From Rhodospirillales bacterium (GTDB lineage: Bacteria > Pseudomonadota > Alphaproteobacteria > Rhodospirillales > Defluviicoccaceae): a DNA stretch of 64,000 nucleotides. Made by a program: the position numbers and the translations under genes. Location: assembly GCA_016712375.1 (NCBI GenBank), contig JADJRE010000002.1, forward strand, positions 248,001-312,000, in the 5' to 3' direction. Position 1 is the first letter of the stretch, and each line of letters begins with the position of its first letter. The notes beneath the pieces were generated by a model. It was not told the DNA's origin and ran no database searches. It worked only from the letters and a program-made list of their open reading frames with translations. Shown piece by piece: positions 42,500-51,710 of the stretch.

Positions 42500-42584
42500 A
42501 CGAACCAGCCCATAGGCTCAGCTGAAGTGCGGGATACAGGCGGCAACTTGGGATCGGCGCAACGGCGGCGGCGGGTGCGCGAGC

Positions 42585-43554
42585 TCAGCCGGTGCGCGAT
42601 TTCATCGCTTCGGTGGCGCGCACCAGTGCGGCACGAATGCCCGGCTCCATTGCTGAATGGCCGGCATCAGGAACCGTCACCTGTTTTGCTTCCGGCCAGG
42701 CCCGCACCAGCGTGTCGGCGGTAACGATCGGGCACACCATGTCGTAGCGGCCCTGCACGACGATGGCCGGGATCTCGCGCACCGCGCCGATTGATCGCAG
42801 CAATTCACCGTCGTCAAGAAAGACGTTGTTGACGAAGTAATGCGCTTCGATGCGCGCCAGCGCGAGTGCCGAGGCGTCGCCCGCGGTGTTCATGGACGTC
42901 TCGTCAGGCCGCGGAATGAGATTTGAGCAGACCGTTTCATAACGGCTCCAGGCGAAGGCCGCCGGCATGTGTATGTCCGGATCACGGTCAATCAGGCGGC
43001 GGTAGTATCCGCTCAGCAGGTCTCCGCGTTCGCTTTCGGGCAACGTCCCCGCAAACTGCCGCCAGGCTTCCGGAAAGAATATTGCCCATGCCGTAAAGGA
43101 ACCAATCGACCTCCCGCCGGGTGCCGAGGAAAATGCCACGAAGTACAAATCCGGCACATCGTTCAGGCCAGCGGATGCCATAGGCCAAGGCAAGGGTCGA
43201 CCCCCAAGAACCGCCAAACAGGATCCAACGACGGATGTTCAGGTGGTTTCGTAACGCTTCGATGTCTGCGACGAGGTGGCGGGTCGTATTGGCATTGACA
43301 GAGCCATGCGGCGTCGACCGCCCGCAGCCCCGCTGGTCGAAGATTACGATGCGATAATAACGGGGATCGAAAAACCGCCGGTGAGCCGCAGCAGCACCGG
43401 CCCCCGGGCCGCCGTGCAGGAAGAGAATCGGCGTGCCTCGCGGATTGCCGGATTGCTCCCAGTACATCACATGTGGCCCGCCCAGTGGGAGGCGCCCGGT
43501 GGCATACGGTTCAATCTCCGGAAAAAGGTCGGTTCGATAGTGACGGACATCCAT
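42585..43554 (-). CDS. pip: Proline iminopeptidase (frameshifted)
   Basis: Alpha/beta-hydrolase of family S33, about 323 residues, releasing N-terminal proline from peptides. The oxyanion motif LFLHGGPGAGA, the nucleophile FGGSWGSTLALAY, the acid in VVQGRYDMVCP and the His in VPDAGHSAMEPG are present. The first part ends in the frame reading YGMGNI and resumes in the next frame as FFPEAWRQFAGTLPE; the break is near 43075. The sequence downstream would otherwise look like a separate gene. It stands alone between the glycosyltransferase and the nuclease-like gene. Confidence 0.92.
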
Positions 43555-43702
43555 GAGCGCGAGACGTCTCCGGCAAGTCGTGACTTTATGATAATATGGT
43601 TGAATGAGTCCGATCGCGAACTGCCATTACACCCCACTCAGCGCGTATCAGCCAACCGTTGCGCCGAGGGATGGTACCTTAGCGCTCGGTGGATGTCGAA
43701 GC

Positions 43703-44596
43703 GTGCGCGCTTCCAGCCTCCATCGTGCCACCAGGCTGCGCGCTGTCATCGCGACGGTGATGCTGGTTGCCGTGCAAAATTCAACGGCGGCGAGCGCTAC
43801 CCTGGCGGCACAGCCGTGCGAAACGCCGGCAACAATCTCGTCGATCGACAATGTCGGGACGCTTGTTCTCGCTGCTCCTGTCCAAGGAGCGACGACCGTC
43901 TGGCTCGCCGGCATCGCCATCTCCGAGCGGCCTTCGACTTTGCCATCAGGACCCGAAGAGCCTGCCGCGGTCGTTCATAAAGCCAATGCGGCGGTGGGTG
44001 ACATCGCCAGTGTCGCTTCCGCCGCGCGCCGATTGCTGGCAGACCTCCTGAGCGTTGGAACGGTCGTTTGCCTCGATCTGGGCGGGCCGGGCGCCACCGC
44101 CGACCGTTATGGTCGCCTACCGGCTCAAGTGTATCGTGAAGACGGGCTTTGGCTTCAGGGTCAGTTGCTGGGCATCGGGTTGGCACGGGTTTGGCCGACC
44201 CCGCAGGCGCGGGAGCGGATCGACGAAATGCTCGCTGTAGAGAAAGGTGCGCGAGTCGCGCGCCGAGGCTTATGGCGGTTGTCAGCGTTTCGCGTTCGGA
44301 GCAGTGAGGATGCTGAGCTTGCGCCCGCGGGTCTGCAGATCGTCGAGGGCCGGGTGCTTGAGGCTGAGCGCCGGGGCGAGTTGTGGTACCTCAACTTTGG
44401 CGCCGACTGGCGGCGCGACTTCACGGTCGTTATCGGCAAGCAAGCACTGGCAGAGTTCGTCCGCGCCGGGCTGGAGCCGTATGCGCTAAAGGGCCGAATG
44501 ATCCGGGTCCGCGGCATGCTGCAGCGATACAACGGTCCAATGATCGAGGTCCTGGTTCCGCAGCAGATTGAACTGGTTGAGAACGCACAGGGCTAG
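43703..44596 (+). CDS. Exported thermonuclease-like (SNase fold) protein, probably degenerate
   Basis: Protein of about 297 residues with a signal peptide (AVIATVMLVAVQNSTAASA) and a staphylococcal nuclease-like domain. The second half of the SNase motif is good: ADRYGRLPAQVYREDGLWLQ and LLGIGLARVWP, with the Arg of YGR kept. The first half reads TVWLAGIAISER, where catalytic Arg35 and the calcium Asp40 of SNase are replaced, so nuclease activity is doubtful. The C-terminal part (YLNFGADWRRDFTVVIGKQA) resembles the extra domain of uncharacterised bacterial relatives. The start is uncertain; the frame is open from 43604. Confidence 0.72.
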   Translation: MRASSLHRATRLRAVIATVMLVAVQNSTAASATLAAQPCETPATISSIDNVGTLVLAAPVQGATTVWLAGIAISERPSTLPSGPEEPAAVVHKANAAVGDIASVASAARRLLADLLSVGTVVCLDLGGPGATADRYGRLPAQVYREDGLWLQGQLLGIGLARVWPTPQARERIDEMLAVEKGARVARRGLWRLSAFRVRSSEDAELAPAGLQIVEGRVLEAERRGELWYLNFGADWRRDFTVVIGKQALAEFVRAGLEPYALKGRMIRVRGMLQRYNGPMIEVLVPQQIELVENAQG

Positions 44597-44679
44597 ATTG
44601 AGGTCTGCACGTCGGCGTGCGGGCCGCCGCGAAACGTCAACCCCGGCGAGACCCTGATGGTTGAAGCTGCCGGTTTCTC

Positions 44680-45516
44680 TCATTCTCCTTGTTGGACGAG
44701 CAGTCCACGGACCCGGGCGATTTCACAAGTCCACAAAAAGAAGCCGGTCGATCCAGCCATGTAGAGGAGATTTAGCCCGGCGCCGATCGCCAGCATGTCG
44801 AGGCGAGTCTCGTTCGAAAACAGCACGGCGCGCATGCCTTCAAACACCCACGCCGGCGGTAGTGCCCAGGCGATCGGCTGCAGCCATACGGGTAAAATCG
44901 CAATCGGGTAATAGACACCACTGAGCGGCGCAATGGCGAAGATGGCCACCCATGCCAGGCTCTCCGCGCCCAGCCCGAAGCGAAGCACCAGCGCCGACAC
45001 CAGAAGCCCTATCGACCATCCAAAGATAAGGAGGTTGGCGAAAAAAGCGGCCAGCGGCAGGCCAATGGCGAACACCGACACGCCGAACAGCGGCAACGAC
45101 AGGAGCATCGCTGGGGTGACGCTGATTACCGTGCGGATCAGGCTCATCAGCATCAACGCCACCACCAACTCGTAAGGGCGAAGCGGGCTGGCAAACAGCT
45201 GCGCCAGGTTGCGCGCCCACATCTCCTCCATGAACGTCACCGAGACGCCGAGATTGGCGCGGAATAAAATATCCCATAGCAACACGGCGCTGATCAAAAC
45301 ACCTGCCGCCTGCGCCACCCATGAGCTGTGCTGGACGAAGAACAGCGTCACGAAGCCCCACAGCACCATCTGCACCGTCGGCCAATACGCCAGTTCCAGC
45401 AGCCGCGGCCAGGAGCGGCGGAGCACGTAGAGATGACGCAGCAGGATCCCGGAGACGCGTCGCCAGCAGAATCCCCGCTCCCCCCGTCGGGCACTTTCGA
45501 CCGGAGGCTCGATCAT
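44680..45516 (-). CDS. ABC-2 type transporter permease
   Basis: ABC-2 permease of 278 residues with six membrane segments, resembling NodJ/Wzm-type exporters. Typical stretches are WPTVQMVLWGFVTLFF, FMEEMWARNLAQLFASPLRP and the conserved IAPLSGVYYPIAILPVWLQP before the last helices. It overlaps its ATPase gene (ATGA at 45513-45516), so the two are translationally coupled and form one exporter. The substrate is not evident; a glycan is possible given the exopolysaccharide genes on either side. Confidence 0.9.
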   Translation of the reverse strand: MIEPPVESARRGERGFCWRRVSGILLRHLYVLRRSWPRLLELAYWPTVQMVLWGFVTLFFVQHSSWVAQAAGVLISAVLLWDILFRANLGVSVTFMEEMWARNLAQLFASPLRPYELVVALMLMSLIRTVISVTPAMLLSLPLFGVSVFAIGLPLAAFFANLLIFGWSIGLLVSALVLRFGLGAESLAWVAIFAIAPLSGVYYPIAILPVWLQPIAWALPPAWVFEGMRAVLFSNETRLDMLAIGAGLNLLYMAGSTGFFLWTCEIARVRGLLVQQGE

Positions 45517-46292
45517 CGCCGGTTTTCCTCCGCGGCGACGAACGGCTGCGATTGGCTGCGGGCGATGTCCAGGAATACCTCCTCCATCGTTTGCCGGCCG
45601 TAATGCTCGATCAACTCCCGCGGCGAGCCCTGGTCGACGATGCGGCCACTGCGCATCATCAACACCCGGTCGCACAGGCGCTCAACTTCAGCCATGTTGT
45701 GCGAGGCGAGCAGGATGGTGGCGCCAGTCTCGGTCCGCCAACGTTCGAGATAGCTGCGCACCCAGTCGCCCGTGTCGGGATCGAGCGAAGCCGTCGGCTC
45801 ATCGAGCAGCAGCAGCCGCGGTCGATTGAGCAGTGCCTTCGCCAGCGTCACCCTGGTGCGCTGGCCGGCCGACAGGCTGCCGGTCGGCCGTCGCAGGAAA
45901 CCCTCCAGGTCGAGTTCGCGGGCGAGTTCGGCTATGCGGCGGCGCAGGTCGCGGACGCCGTACAGCTGGCCGTAGACCGTCAAGTTCTCCACGACCGACA
46001 GGCGCCGCGGCAGGTCGACATAAGGCGAGGAGAAGTTCATGGCGCCCAGGGCCCGGTACCGATGACGCAGCATGTCACATCCGAGCACCGTGACGGCGCC
46101 GGATGTCGGCGTCAGCAGGCCGAGGAGGATGGAGATCGTCGTCGTCTTGCCCGCGCCATTGCCGCCGAGCAGCGCTGTCGTGGAGCCCGATGCGACCTGA
46201 AAGCTCACGTCATCTACGGCGGTCACTGTCTCGAAGCGCTTGACCAGATGCGCGACGGCAATTGCCGCAAGCGAAGCCGATTGGGCCGTCAC
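45513..46292 (-). CDS. ABC transporter ATP-binding protein
   Basis: ABC ATPase of about 259 residues with Walker A ALLGGNGAGKTTTISILLGL, signature GSLSAGQRTRVTLAKALL, Walker B LLLLDEPTASLD and the switch His in LLASHNMAEVERLC. It is the motor for the overlapping permease. I take the GTG at 46292 (MTAQSASLAAIAVAHLVKRF) as the start; the frame is open to 46484, but that leader is Pro/Arg-rich and not like the family. No upstream minus-strand gene is near. Confidence 0.92.
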   Translation of the reverse strand: MTAQSASLAAIAVAHLVKRFETVTAVDDVSFQVASGSTTALLGGNGAGKTTTISILLGLLTPTSGAVTVLGCDMLRHRYRALGAMNFSSPYVDLPRRLSVVENLTVYGQLYGVRDLRRRIAELARELDLEGFLRRPTGSLSAGQRTRVTLAKALLNRPRLLLLDEPTASLDPDTGDWVRSYLERWRTETGATILLASHNMAEVERLCDRVLMMRSGRIVDQGSPRELIEHYGRQTMEEVFLDIARSQSQPFVAAEENRR

Positions 46293-46909
46293 TGCTGCGA
46301 CATCTGTGAAGCGGCGCCTCGGGGGAAGGAACACCACGGCGGGCACGGTTGGACGCGGTGGCGGTGGTGGCGTCGCTGGACGCGACAGATCCTCACCTGC
46401 CTGCCTTGCCTGCCCAATGGTCACCGTCAACCGCTGCCGTGTGCACGCTCCGCCGGCACACCAGCGGCCGCAAGTTCCATTCATTTGATCGGAGCATGCC
46501 GCCTCTAATCCTCCTCATCGCACGTAAACGCCGTTTGCGGAGCTATGCTGCCGCCCGGCGATCAAAAAAACCACGTTGAAAACCGCGACCCGGACACTAC
46601 CGCCGATTTGTGGTCGGTCAGCGTTGCAGCGACGGCCCGCCGATCGACATGAGCTTGCTTGCGGAGAATGCTCGTTGGCATGCAACGGGCTTGCTCGGCA
46701 CGAGCGCCCCCGAGGCGAAAACCGGCGCGGCAATTCCTTCATGCGCGGTATTGCGGCTTACATTGCGCGCAATAAACCTCTATATAAACTGCAAGACGTG
46801 TGCTGGTCGTGTTCGTGACTTGCGGCTTTTCGATCGCGTTGCGTGCTTCCTGTAAAACGTCGATACCGTCGGCATCGCGCCGGCGCATGGACTATTCGGA
46901 GATACGTTA
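46293..46909. other. Gap between ABC exporter and cspA
   Basis: About 0.6 kb. The left part must hold the minus-strand exporter promoter, and the right part the cold-shock leader. A 75-codon minus-strand frame at 46515-46742 does not resemble a protein family. No hairpin terminator was seen. Confidence 0.4.
46758..46786 (+). promoter_or_regulatory. Possible cspA promoter with long leader
   Basis: TTACAT at 46758-46763 and TATATA at 46781-46786 are 17 bases apart; the -10 is good and the -35 weak. Transcription would start near 46793 and leave a leader of about 115 bases before the cspA ATG. Long leaders that act as thermosensors are usual for cold-shock genes. Confidence 0.4.
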
Positions 46910-47116
46910 ATGTCGGTCGGTACAGTAAAATGGTTCAATGCTACTAAGGGTTACGGCTTTATCCAGCCGGATGATGGTTCGAAGGACGTCTTCGTTCACA
47001 TCTCGGCGGTTGAGCGTTCGGACCTTGGTAATCTTGGTGAAGGCCAGCGAGTTCAGTTCGATCTGGAGCGTGGCCAGCAGGGCAAGCGCTCGGCAGTCAA
47101 CCTGCGCAGCGCTTAA
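46910..47116 (+). CDS. cspA: Cold-shock domain protein
   Basis: CspA-like nucleic-acid chaperone of 68 residues with RNP1 (KGYGFIQPDDG) and RNP2 (VFVHISAVE) motifs in one cold-shock OB-fold. It melts RNA secondary structure and often acts on transcription termination or translation at low temperature. The ATG follows a GGAGA ribosome site. It is followed by two small genes on the same strand. The gene symbol reflects the family, not proven cold induction. Confidence 0.96.
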   Translation: MSVGTVKWFNATKGYGFIQPDDGSKDVFVHISAVERSDLGNLGEGQRVQFDLERGQQGKRSAVNLRSA

Positions 47117-47184
47117 GCTCCTGGGCAAGCGCGGCATCGGCTCCAGCCGTGCCGCGTCGCCCCTCCTCGTCAAGGACAGCTATC

Positions 47185-47457
47185 ATGGATGTTGCCGCCG
47201 GGCTGCCGACGATGGAAGACAAGGCCTTGGCCGTGCTGCATGCCAACGCCGAACGGCTGTTGCGCAACGGGACGGCGGCTCAACAATCCGCGGCGGCGGC
47301 TCTCCTGCCGTCCATTCAAGCTGAACTCGGTTCGCGCAACGCCGTGATGCTAAGCCGCAAGGCGGAAGCTTTGGCGGCGCGGCGTGCGTCAAGGGCGGCG
47401 AAAACCGCCTCGCGCTCAACCGAACCTGAGACGGTGGACGGGCATGAAAGCGCATAG
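47185..47457 (+). CDS. Small hypothetical protein downstream of cspA
   Basis: Protein of 90 residues, mostly helical, with NAERLLRNGTAAQQSAAAAL in the centre and a basic, Ala/Arg-rich C-terminal part (AEALAARRASRAAKTASRST). It is not a family I can name. The frame is open upstream to 47149, but the ATG at 47185 follows AAGGACAG and gives a better N-terminus. It overlaps the next gene by 14 bases, so the two are probably translated together. Confidence 0.6.
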   Translation: MDVAAGLPTMEDKALAVLHANAERLLRNGTAAQQSAAAALLPSIQAELGSRNAVMLSRKAEALAARRASRAAKTASRSTEPETVDGHESA

Positions 47458-47632
47458 GTTCACCGTCGGACAGACGGTCTCATTCTCGCGAAGTGGCCCT
47501 CCTCGGTCGGCGCCACGCGAAACCTTCAAGATCGTCCGTTTGTTGCCCGCCGAGGCGAGTGACCAGCAATATCGCGTGAAGAGCACGCTCGACGGCCACG
47601 AACGGGTCGTCAAGGAAAGCCAACTCAGCTAG
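47444..47632 (+). CDS. Small conserved-looking protein, second after cspA
   Basis: Protein of 62 residues: KAHRFTVGQTVSFSRSGPPR, then FKIVRLLPAEASDQQYRVKS and HERVVKESQLS. The pattern suggests a small SH3-like or beta-barrel domain. Similar short proteins are scattered through Rhodospirillales genomes without known function. It overlaps the preceding gene, and both follow cspA on the same strand. Confidence 0.72.
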   Translation: MKAHRFTVGQTVSFSRSGPPRSAPRETFKIVRLLPAEASDQQYRVKSTLDGHERVVKESQLS

Positions 47633-47801
47633 CACGACATCGCGTTCGCGCTTTTGGGCTGCAGGCTTTGGCAACTGATTCGAGGCAGGATCAGCGGGGA
47701 GTCTTGTTTAAGATGCCGCCGCTATGTTCGATCCCCTCGCCAGTGGCTGGGCTCGACCAACTGGGAGTTGTCGGCACCGGCGAACATCCCCGCCACACTC
47801 C

Positions 47802-50033
47802 TTACGAGCTGTAGTACCGTTTCACCGGTCCGTAGTAGTAGGCGGAGTCGGCGAAACCGTAGCGGGCGTGTTTTTTTGAATCAACGAGCGACAGCACGGC
47901 GCCAGTGATGTTGGCGCCAGCTTCGGCCAGCTGCTTGGCCGCGAGCGCCACCACTTGTCGCGGCGTCACCGCCCAGCGAACAACAAGAATCGCCGCGTCC
48001 ACCTGTGGCGCCAACAGTCGTGAGTCAGCGACGGCGACGAGCGGCGGCGAGTCGATGACCACGAGCTCGAACCGATCGGCAAGTGTCTGCAGTATGTCGC
48101 TCATCATCGGTGCAGACAGAATTTCCGTGGGATCGGGGGCGAGTTTGCCAGCCGGCAAGACGAATGCACCGGACTCTTTGTCCTCCACCAGCACGTCGTC
48201 CAGCTTTGCTTCGCCCAGTACCACCTCGGTGAGCCCGGGCCGGCGCGGGATGTCCAGCACCCGGTGAACGGATGGACGGCGCAGGTCCGCTTCGATGATC
48301 ACCGTTTTATGGCCGGCGAGCGCTCGCATCCGCCCGAGGCACACGGAAATTGTCGTCTTGCCTTCCTTCGGCTGTGATGACGTGACCAGGAGCTTGCGCG
48401 GCGGCGCCAGGTCTGGTGACAAGAGAATGCCGGTGTACAGCGAGCGGATAGACTCGCCGAACATCGATGATGGATGTCGTAGAAGGTAGGCCGCTGGGTT
48501 TCCCCGTGCCGCCCCGCCGACCGCCGGCACCAGGCCCAGTGCCCGCAAGCCGGTTGCCTTTTCGATCTGTTCGCCCGATCGATAGCCGCGGTCGAGTCCC
48601 TCCAGCAGCAGCGCCAGCAACGTCGCCAGCAGCGCCGAGATGACGAAGGTGAGCCCGACGATCAGTTTCACTGGCGGAGAGCTGGCACTCGTCGGCACGT
48701 CGGCGCGCGAGATGATCCTCGCGTCCGTCTCATTGATCGAGGCATCGAGCTGGGCGGTAGCCTGCTCAAAGCGTGCAAGGAATGTCTCCAACATCGAACG
48801 GCTGGCTTCCGCCTCCCGCTCCAGGCTGCGCAACTGGTTTTCGGCACTCGCCGACTGGCCGACTTTGCCGCGCAATTGATCAATGCTGCGGTTGATTGCC
48901 GCCTCGCGGCTGCGCGCCGCATTGACCTCGGTCTCAAGAGCGCTCTGCGCCTTCTGCGTTTCTCGCTGAAGCTTGTCCTGCACATCGGCAAGATCGGCCC
49001 GGGCCGCAACCATCTGTGGATGACGGTCCCCGAACTCCTTGGCCAAGTCGCTGATGCGGCGCTTGATCGCAATCTCCTGATCGATCAGCGCCTGGGTCGT
49101 CGCGGAGCGGACGGCGTCTCCGCCGCCGACCGACTGCGCCGCCTGCCGGACGCGAGCGAGCCGCTGCTCGGCTTCGGCGCGAGCAGTGCGCACAACAATA
49201 AGCTGCGCGTTGAGGTCAGAGATCTGCTGCGTCACCATGGTCCCGCCGGGACCCTGCAACAGACCGGACTGGCTGCGGAACTTCTGGACCGCCTGCTCTG
49301 CGCTGGCTACGTTTCGACGAAGTTCGGCGATCTTGTCGGTGAGCCACTGCGTGGCCCGCTGCGTTGCCTCGTACTTGGCGTCGAGCTGATCGAGAATGTA
49401 AATTTCAGCAGTCTTGTTTGCGCCTTGCGCCGCTCGTTCCGGGCTGTGCGAGGCGAACTTGATGGCGATAGCGCGCAGGTCTGACAGCAACTCGACCTCA
49501 AGGGCATCGAGAAAGCGGTCGACGACGCCGGCCATTTCCGTTTCCGGACGCACTGCCGCGTTGTCCGCCGCCGGCGCTTCCGCGGGCAGAACGCCCCATT
49601 GCCCCAGCTTCGTGCGGCCCCAGCCGAGCAACCTGTCGACCGTGCCGGGGTGACGCAAGGTCACGTTGAACTCCGGATCGCCGTCGAGCTCCAGCGCCTC
49701 GACAATCTTGTAAGCTAAATTCCGAGATTGCAGGACGCGAACCTGGCTCTGCAACATCTCGGCATCCGCTACGCCGCTCCGCCCTGATTGCAGATCGCCG
49801 CTGCCAACGTTACGCGGATCAATCAGCACCTCAGCCTGGCCCACGTAAACAGCGGGAACCCTGGCGACAAGGAGGGCAGCGAGCGTCGACAGCAGTATCG
49901 TGGTCAGGATGATCGGGATTTTCCGTCGCCACAGCGTTCGAAGCAGCCAGTCAAGTCCGACCGGATCGCTGTTCGGAATAATGTCTGCGGCGAGCCGACG
50001 TTGCGGCTTCGCGGAACTTTCCTTGATGAGCAT
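47802..50033 (-). CDS. Exopolysaccharide co-polymerase / BY-kinase (Wzc-ExoP-like)
   Basis: Protein of 743 residues joining a Wzz-type chain-length domain to a bacterial tyrosine kinase. There is an N-terminal membrane segment (IPIILTTILLSTLAALLVA), a long periplasmic coiled-coil, a second segment near residue 455 (LIVGLTFVISALLATLLALL) and a cytoplasmic kinase with Walker A SSQPKEGKTTISVCLG, A' VIIEADLRRPSV and B ELVVIDSPPLVAVADSRLL. The C-terminus is a Tyr cluster (FADSAYYYGPVKRYYSS) that would be autophosphorylated. It should govern polymer length and export. It is divergent from wecB. Confidence 0.94.
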   Translation of the reverse strand: MLIKESSAKPQRRLAADIIPNSDPVGLDWLLRTLWRRKIPIILTTILLSTLAALLVARVPAVYVGQAEVLIDPRNVGSGDLQSGRSGVADAEMLQSQVRVLQSRNLAYKIVEALELDGDPEFNVTLRHPGTVDRLLGWGRTKLGQWGVLPAEAPAADNAAVRPETEMAGVVDRFLDALEVELLSDLRAIAIKFASHSPERAAQGANKTAEIYILDQLDAKYEATQRATQWLTDKIAELRRNVASAEQAVQKFRSQSGLLQGPGGTMVTQQISDLNAQLIVVRTARAEAEQRLARVRQAAQSVGGGDAVRSATTQALIDQEIAIKRRISDLAKEFGDRHPQMVAARADLADVQDKLQRETQKAQSALETEVNAARSREAAINRSIDQLRGKVGQSASAENQLRSLEREAEASRSMLETFLARFEQATAQLDASINETDARIISRADVPTSASSPPVKLIVGLTFVISALLATLLALLLEGLDRGYRSGEQIEKATGLRALGLVPAVGGAARGNPAAYLLRHPSSMFGESIRSLYTGILLSPDLAPPRKLLVTSSQPKEGKTTISVCLGRMRALAGHKTVIIEADLRRPSVHRVLDIPRRPGLTEVVLGEAKLDDVLVEDKESGAFVLPAGKLAPDPTEILSAPMMSDILQTLADRFELVVIDSPPLVAVADSRLLAPQVDAAILVVRWAVTPRQVVALAAKQLAEAGANITGAVLSLVDSKKHARYGFADSAYYYGPVKRYYSS

Positions 50034-50469
50034 CGCGCGGATATCCTTTCCCGTTGGACGCCCGACCTGCGCTTCGTTACCCGCTTGACGGCGCGGCGGT
50101 GATGCGTCTGCTTGGTGGCTTCCCTGAAGGATCGGGTGCGTGTCGCGATCGCTTCAACCCAAGCGCTGATCAGCTGGACCAAGTTCTGCAGTCATCGCTC
50201 CCGCCACACATTTGTTAACGGCCTTATCCCCGTTCATTGCGGAAATCCCCCTTAAGCAACCCGTGCTTATAACACAGTGCACGCGAGCCACAAGCATTCG
50301 GGCGCTGTGACAACAAATGTGGATCGAAGGCCGGGTAGCCTGTCATTGTAGACAATAGCAAAGGCCTGAGCTGAGGAGTATTCTTTGCGCGATTAGATCC
50401 GGTTGCCATCCCACCGCAATTATCGCCGCCGACAACAAGCAGCGAGAACTCCAAGGAACGATCAGGACC
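50034..50469. other. Regulatory gap between divergent wzc-like gene and wecB
   Basis: This 436-base gap holds the promoters of both exopolysaccharide genes. Its central part (about 50200-50400) is richer in A and T. A small perfect palindrome ATTGT-AG-ACAAT lies at 50345-50356. No gene was seen. Confidence 0.45.
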
Positions 50470-51675
50470 GTGAACGACGCATCAGCGGACAGAGATCGCC
50501 AGAAGCGCAAGCGCGTCGCCGTTGTCATGGGTACGCGGCCGGAGGCCATCAAGATGGCTCCCGTGGTGCACGCGCTGCGCAAACAGACGTCTCGCTTCGA
50601 GACAATCGTCCTGGCAACAGCGCAGCATCGGCAGATGCTGGACCAGGTGCTGTCGATCTTTCGCATCGATCCGGATGTCGATCTGGACCTGATGCGGCCG
50701 GACCAATCTCTCTCGGAGCTCGCCGCTCGGGTGTTGAAGAAGATGGATGTCACGCTTCGTGAGCTTCAGCCCGACTTGCTGCTCGTACAAGGCGACACCA
50801 CGACGGTGCTGGCGACCGCCCTCGCTGCATTCCATCTCGGTGTTCCGGTCGCCCATGTTGAAGCCGGTTTGCGCAGCCATGATCTGCGCAATCCCTTTCC
50901 CGAAGAAATGAACCGGCGGCTGACATCGGTACTAACGGCGGTTCATCTGGCGCCAACCTCCCTTGCCGCGGATGAACTTCGGCGGGAGCGGATCGATAGC
51001 GCTCGCATCGCCGTTACCGGCAACACCGTTGTCGATGCATTGCACCAGTTGCTGCGCGAGCCGTTTGATGTTGCCGGTACACCGCTGGCCGACTTGCCCT
51101 GCGACGGCCGCCTGTTACTGGTAACGTCGCACCGCCGCGAGTCGTGGGGACAGGATCTGGAAAATACCTGCCTGGCGTTGCGCGATCTGATTGAGCGCTT
51201 TCCCGACCTGCGTGTCGTTTATCCGGTCCATCTTAATCCCAACGTTCGCACGACCGTGATGGAGCTGCTGGGCAATGCCAGCCGCATTCATCTCACCGAG
51301 CCGCTCGACTATCTGACTTTCATCAATCTGATGCGGCGCTCCTATCTGATCCTTACCGATTCCGGCGGCGTCCAGGAAGAGGCGCCGTCCCTCGGCAAGC
51401 CGCTGCTGGTGCTGCGCAAACTCACCGAACGGCCGGAAGCATTTCAGGCCGGATTGTCGAAGGTTGTTGGCAACAGCCGCGAGATCATCGTGAAAGAGGC
51501 CAGCTTGCTGTTACAGGACGAAGCTGCCTACCGGCGTATGCTGGCAGCCGAGAACCCATTCGGCGATGGCCGCGCCGCTGATCGGATTGTCCGGGCACTT
51601 GAACGTTGGAGCAACGGAATGACGCCGCTGCTCTTCGCCGATGAGGAGTTCCGGCCGATTACCGCGGCCGCTTAA
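50470..51675 (+). CDS. wecB: UDP-N-acetylglucosamine 2-epimerase (non-hydrolysing)
   Basis: WecB/MnaA enzyme of 401 residues interconverting UDP-GlcNAc and UDP-ManNAc for surface polysaccharide. It has the GT-B-like fold: MGTRPEAIKMAPVVHALRK at the start, LVQGDTTTVLATALAAF, VAHVEAGLRSHDLRNPFPEE with catalytic acidic and His residues, and LTDSGGVQEEAPSLGKPLLV. The GTG at 50470 is the most upstream start after the divergent promoter region. It converges on gspK. No ManNAc dehydrogenase gene (wecC) is next to it. Confidence 0.95.
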   Translation: MNDASADRDRQKRKRVAVVMGTRPEAIKMAPVVHALRKQTSRFETIVLATAQHRQMLDQVLSIFRIDPDVDLDLMRPDQSLSELAARVLKKMDVTLRELQPDLLLVQGDTTTVLATALAAFHLGVPVAHVEAGLRSHDLRNPFPEEMNRRLTSVLTAVHLAPTSLAADELRRERIDSARIAVTGNTVVDALHQLLREPFDVAGTPLADLPCDGRLLLVTSHRRESWGQDLENTCLALRDLIERFPDLRVVYPVHLNPNVRTTVMELLGNASRIHLTEPLDYLTFINLMRRSYLILTDSGGVQEEAPSLGKPLLVLRKLTERPEAFQAGLSKVVGNSREIIVKEASLLLQDEAAYRRMLAAENPFGDGRAADRIVRALERWSNGMTPLLFADEEFRPITAAA

Positions 51676-51710
51676 GTGCGGCACACGGGCGCGCTTACAC
51701 AACCGAAGGA

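Noticed and set aside
42585..43217. Separate 210-residue hydrolase gene
   Set aside because: It holds only the C-terminal half of proline iminopeptidase, with the first half in the adjacent frame.
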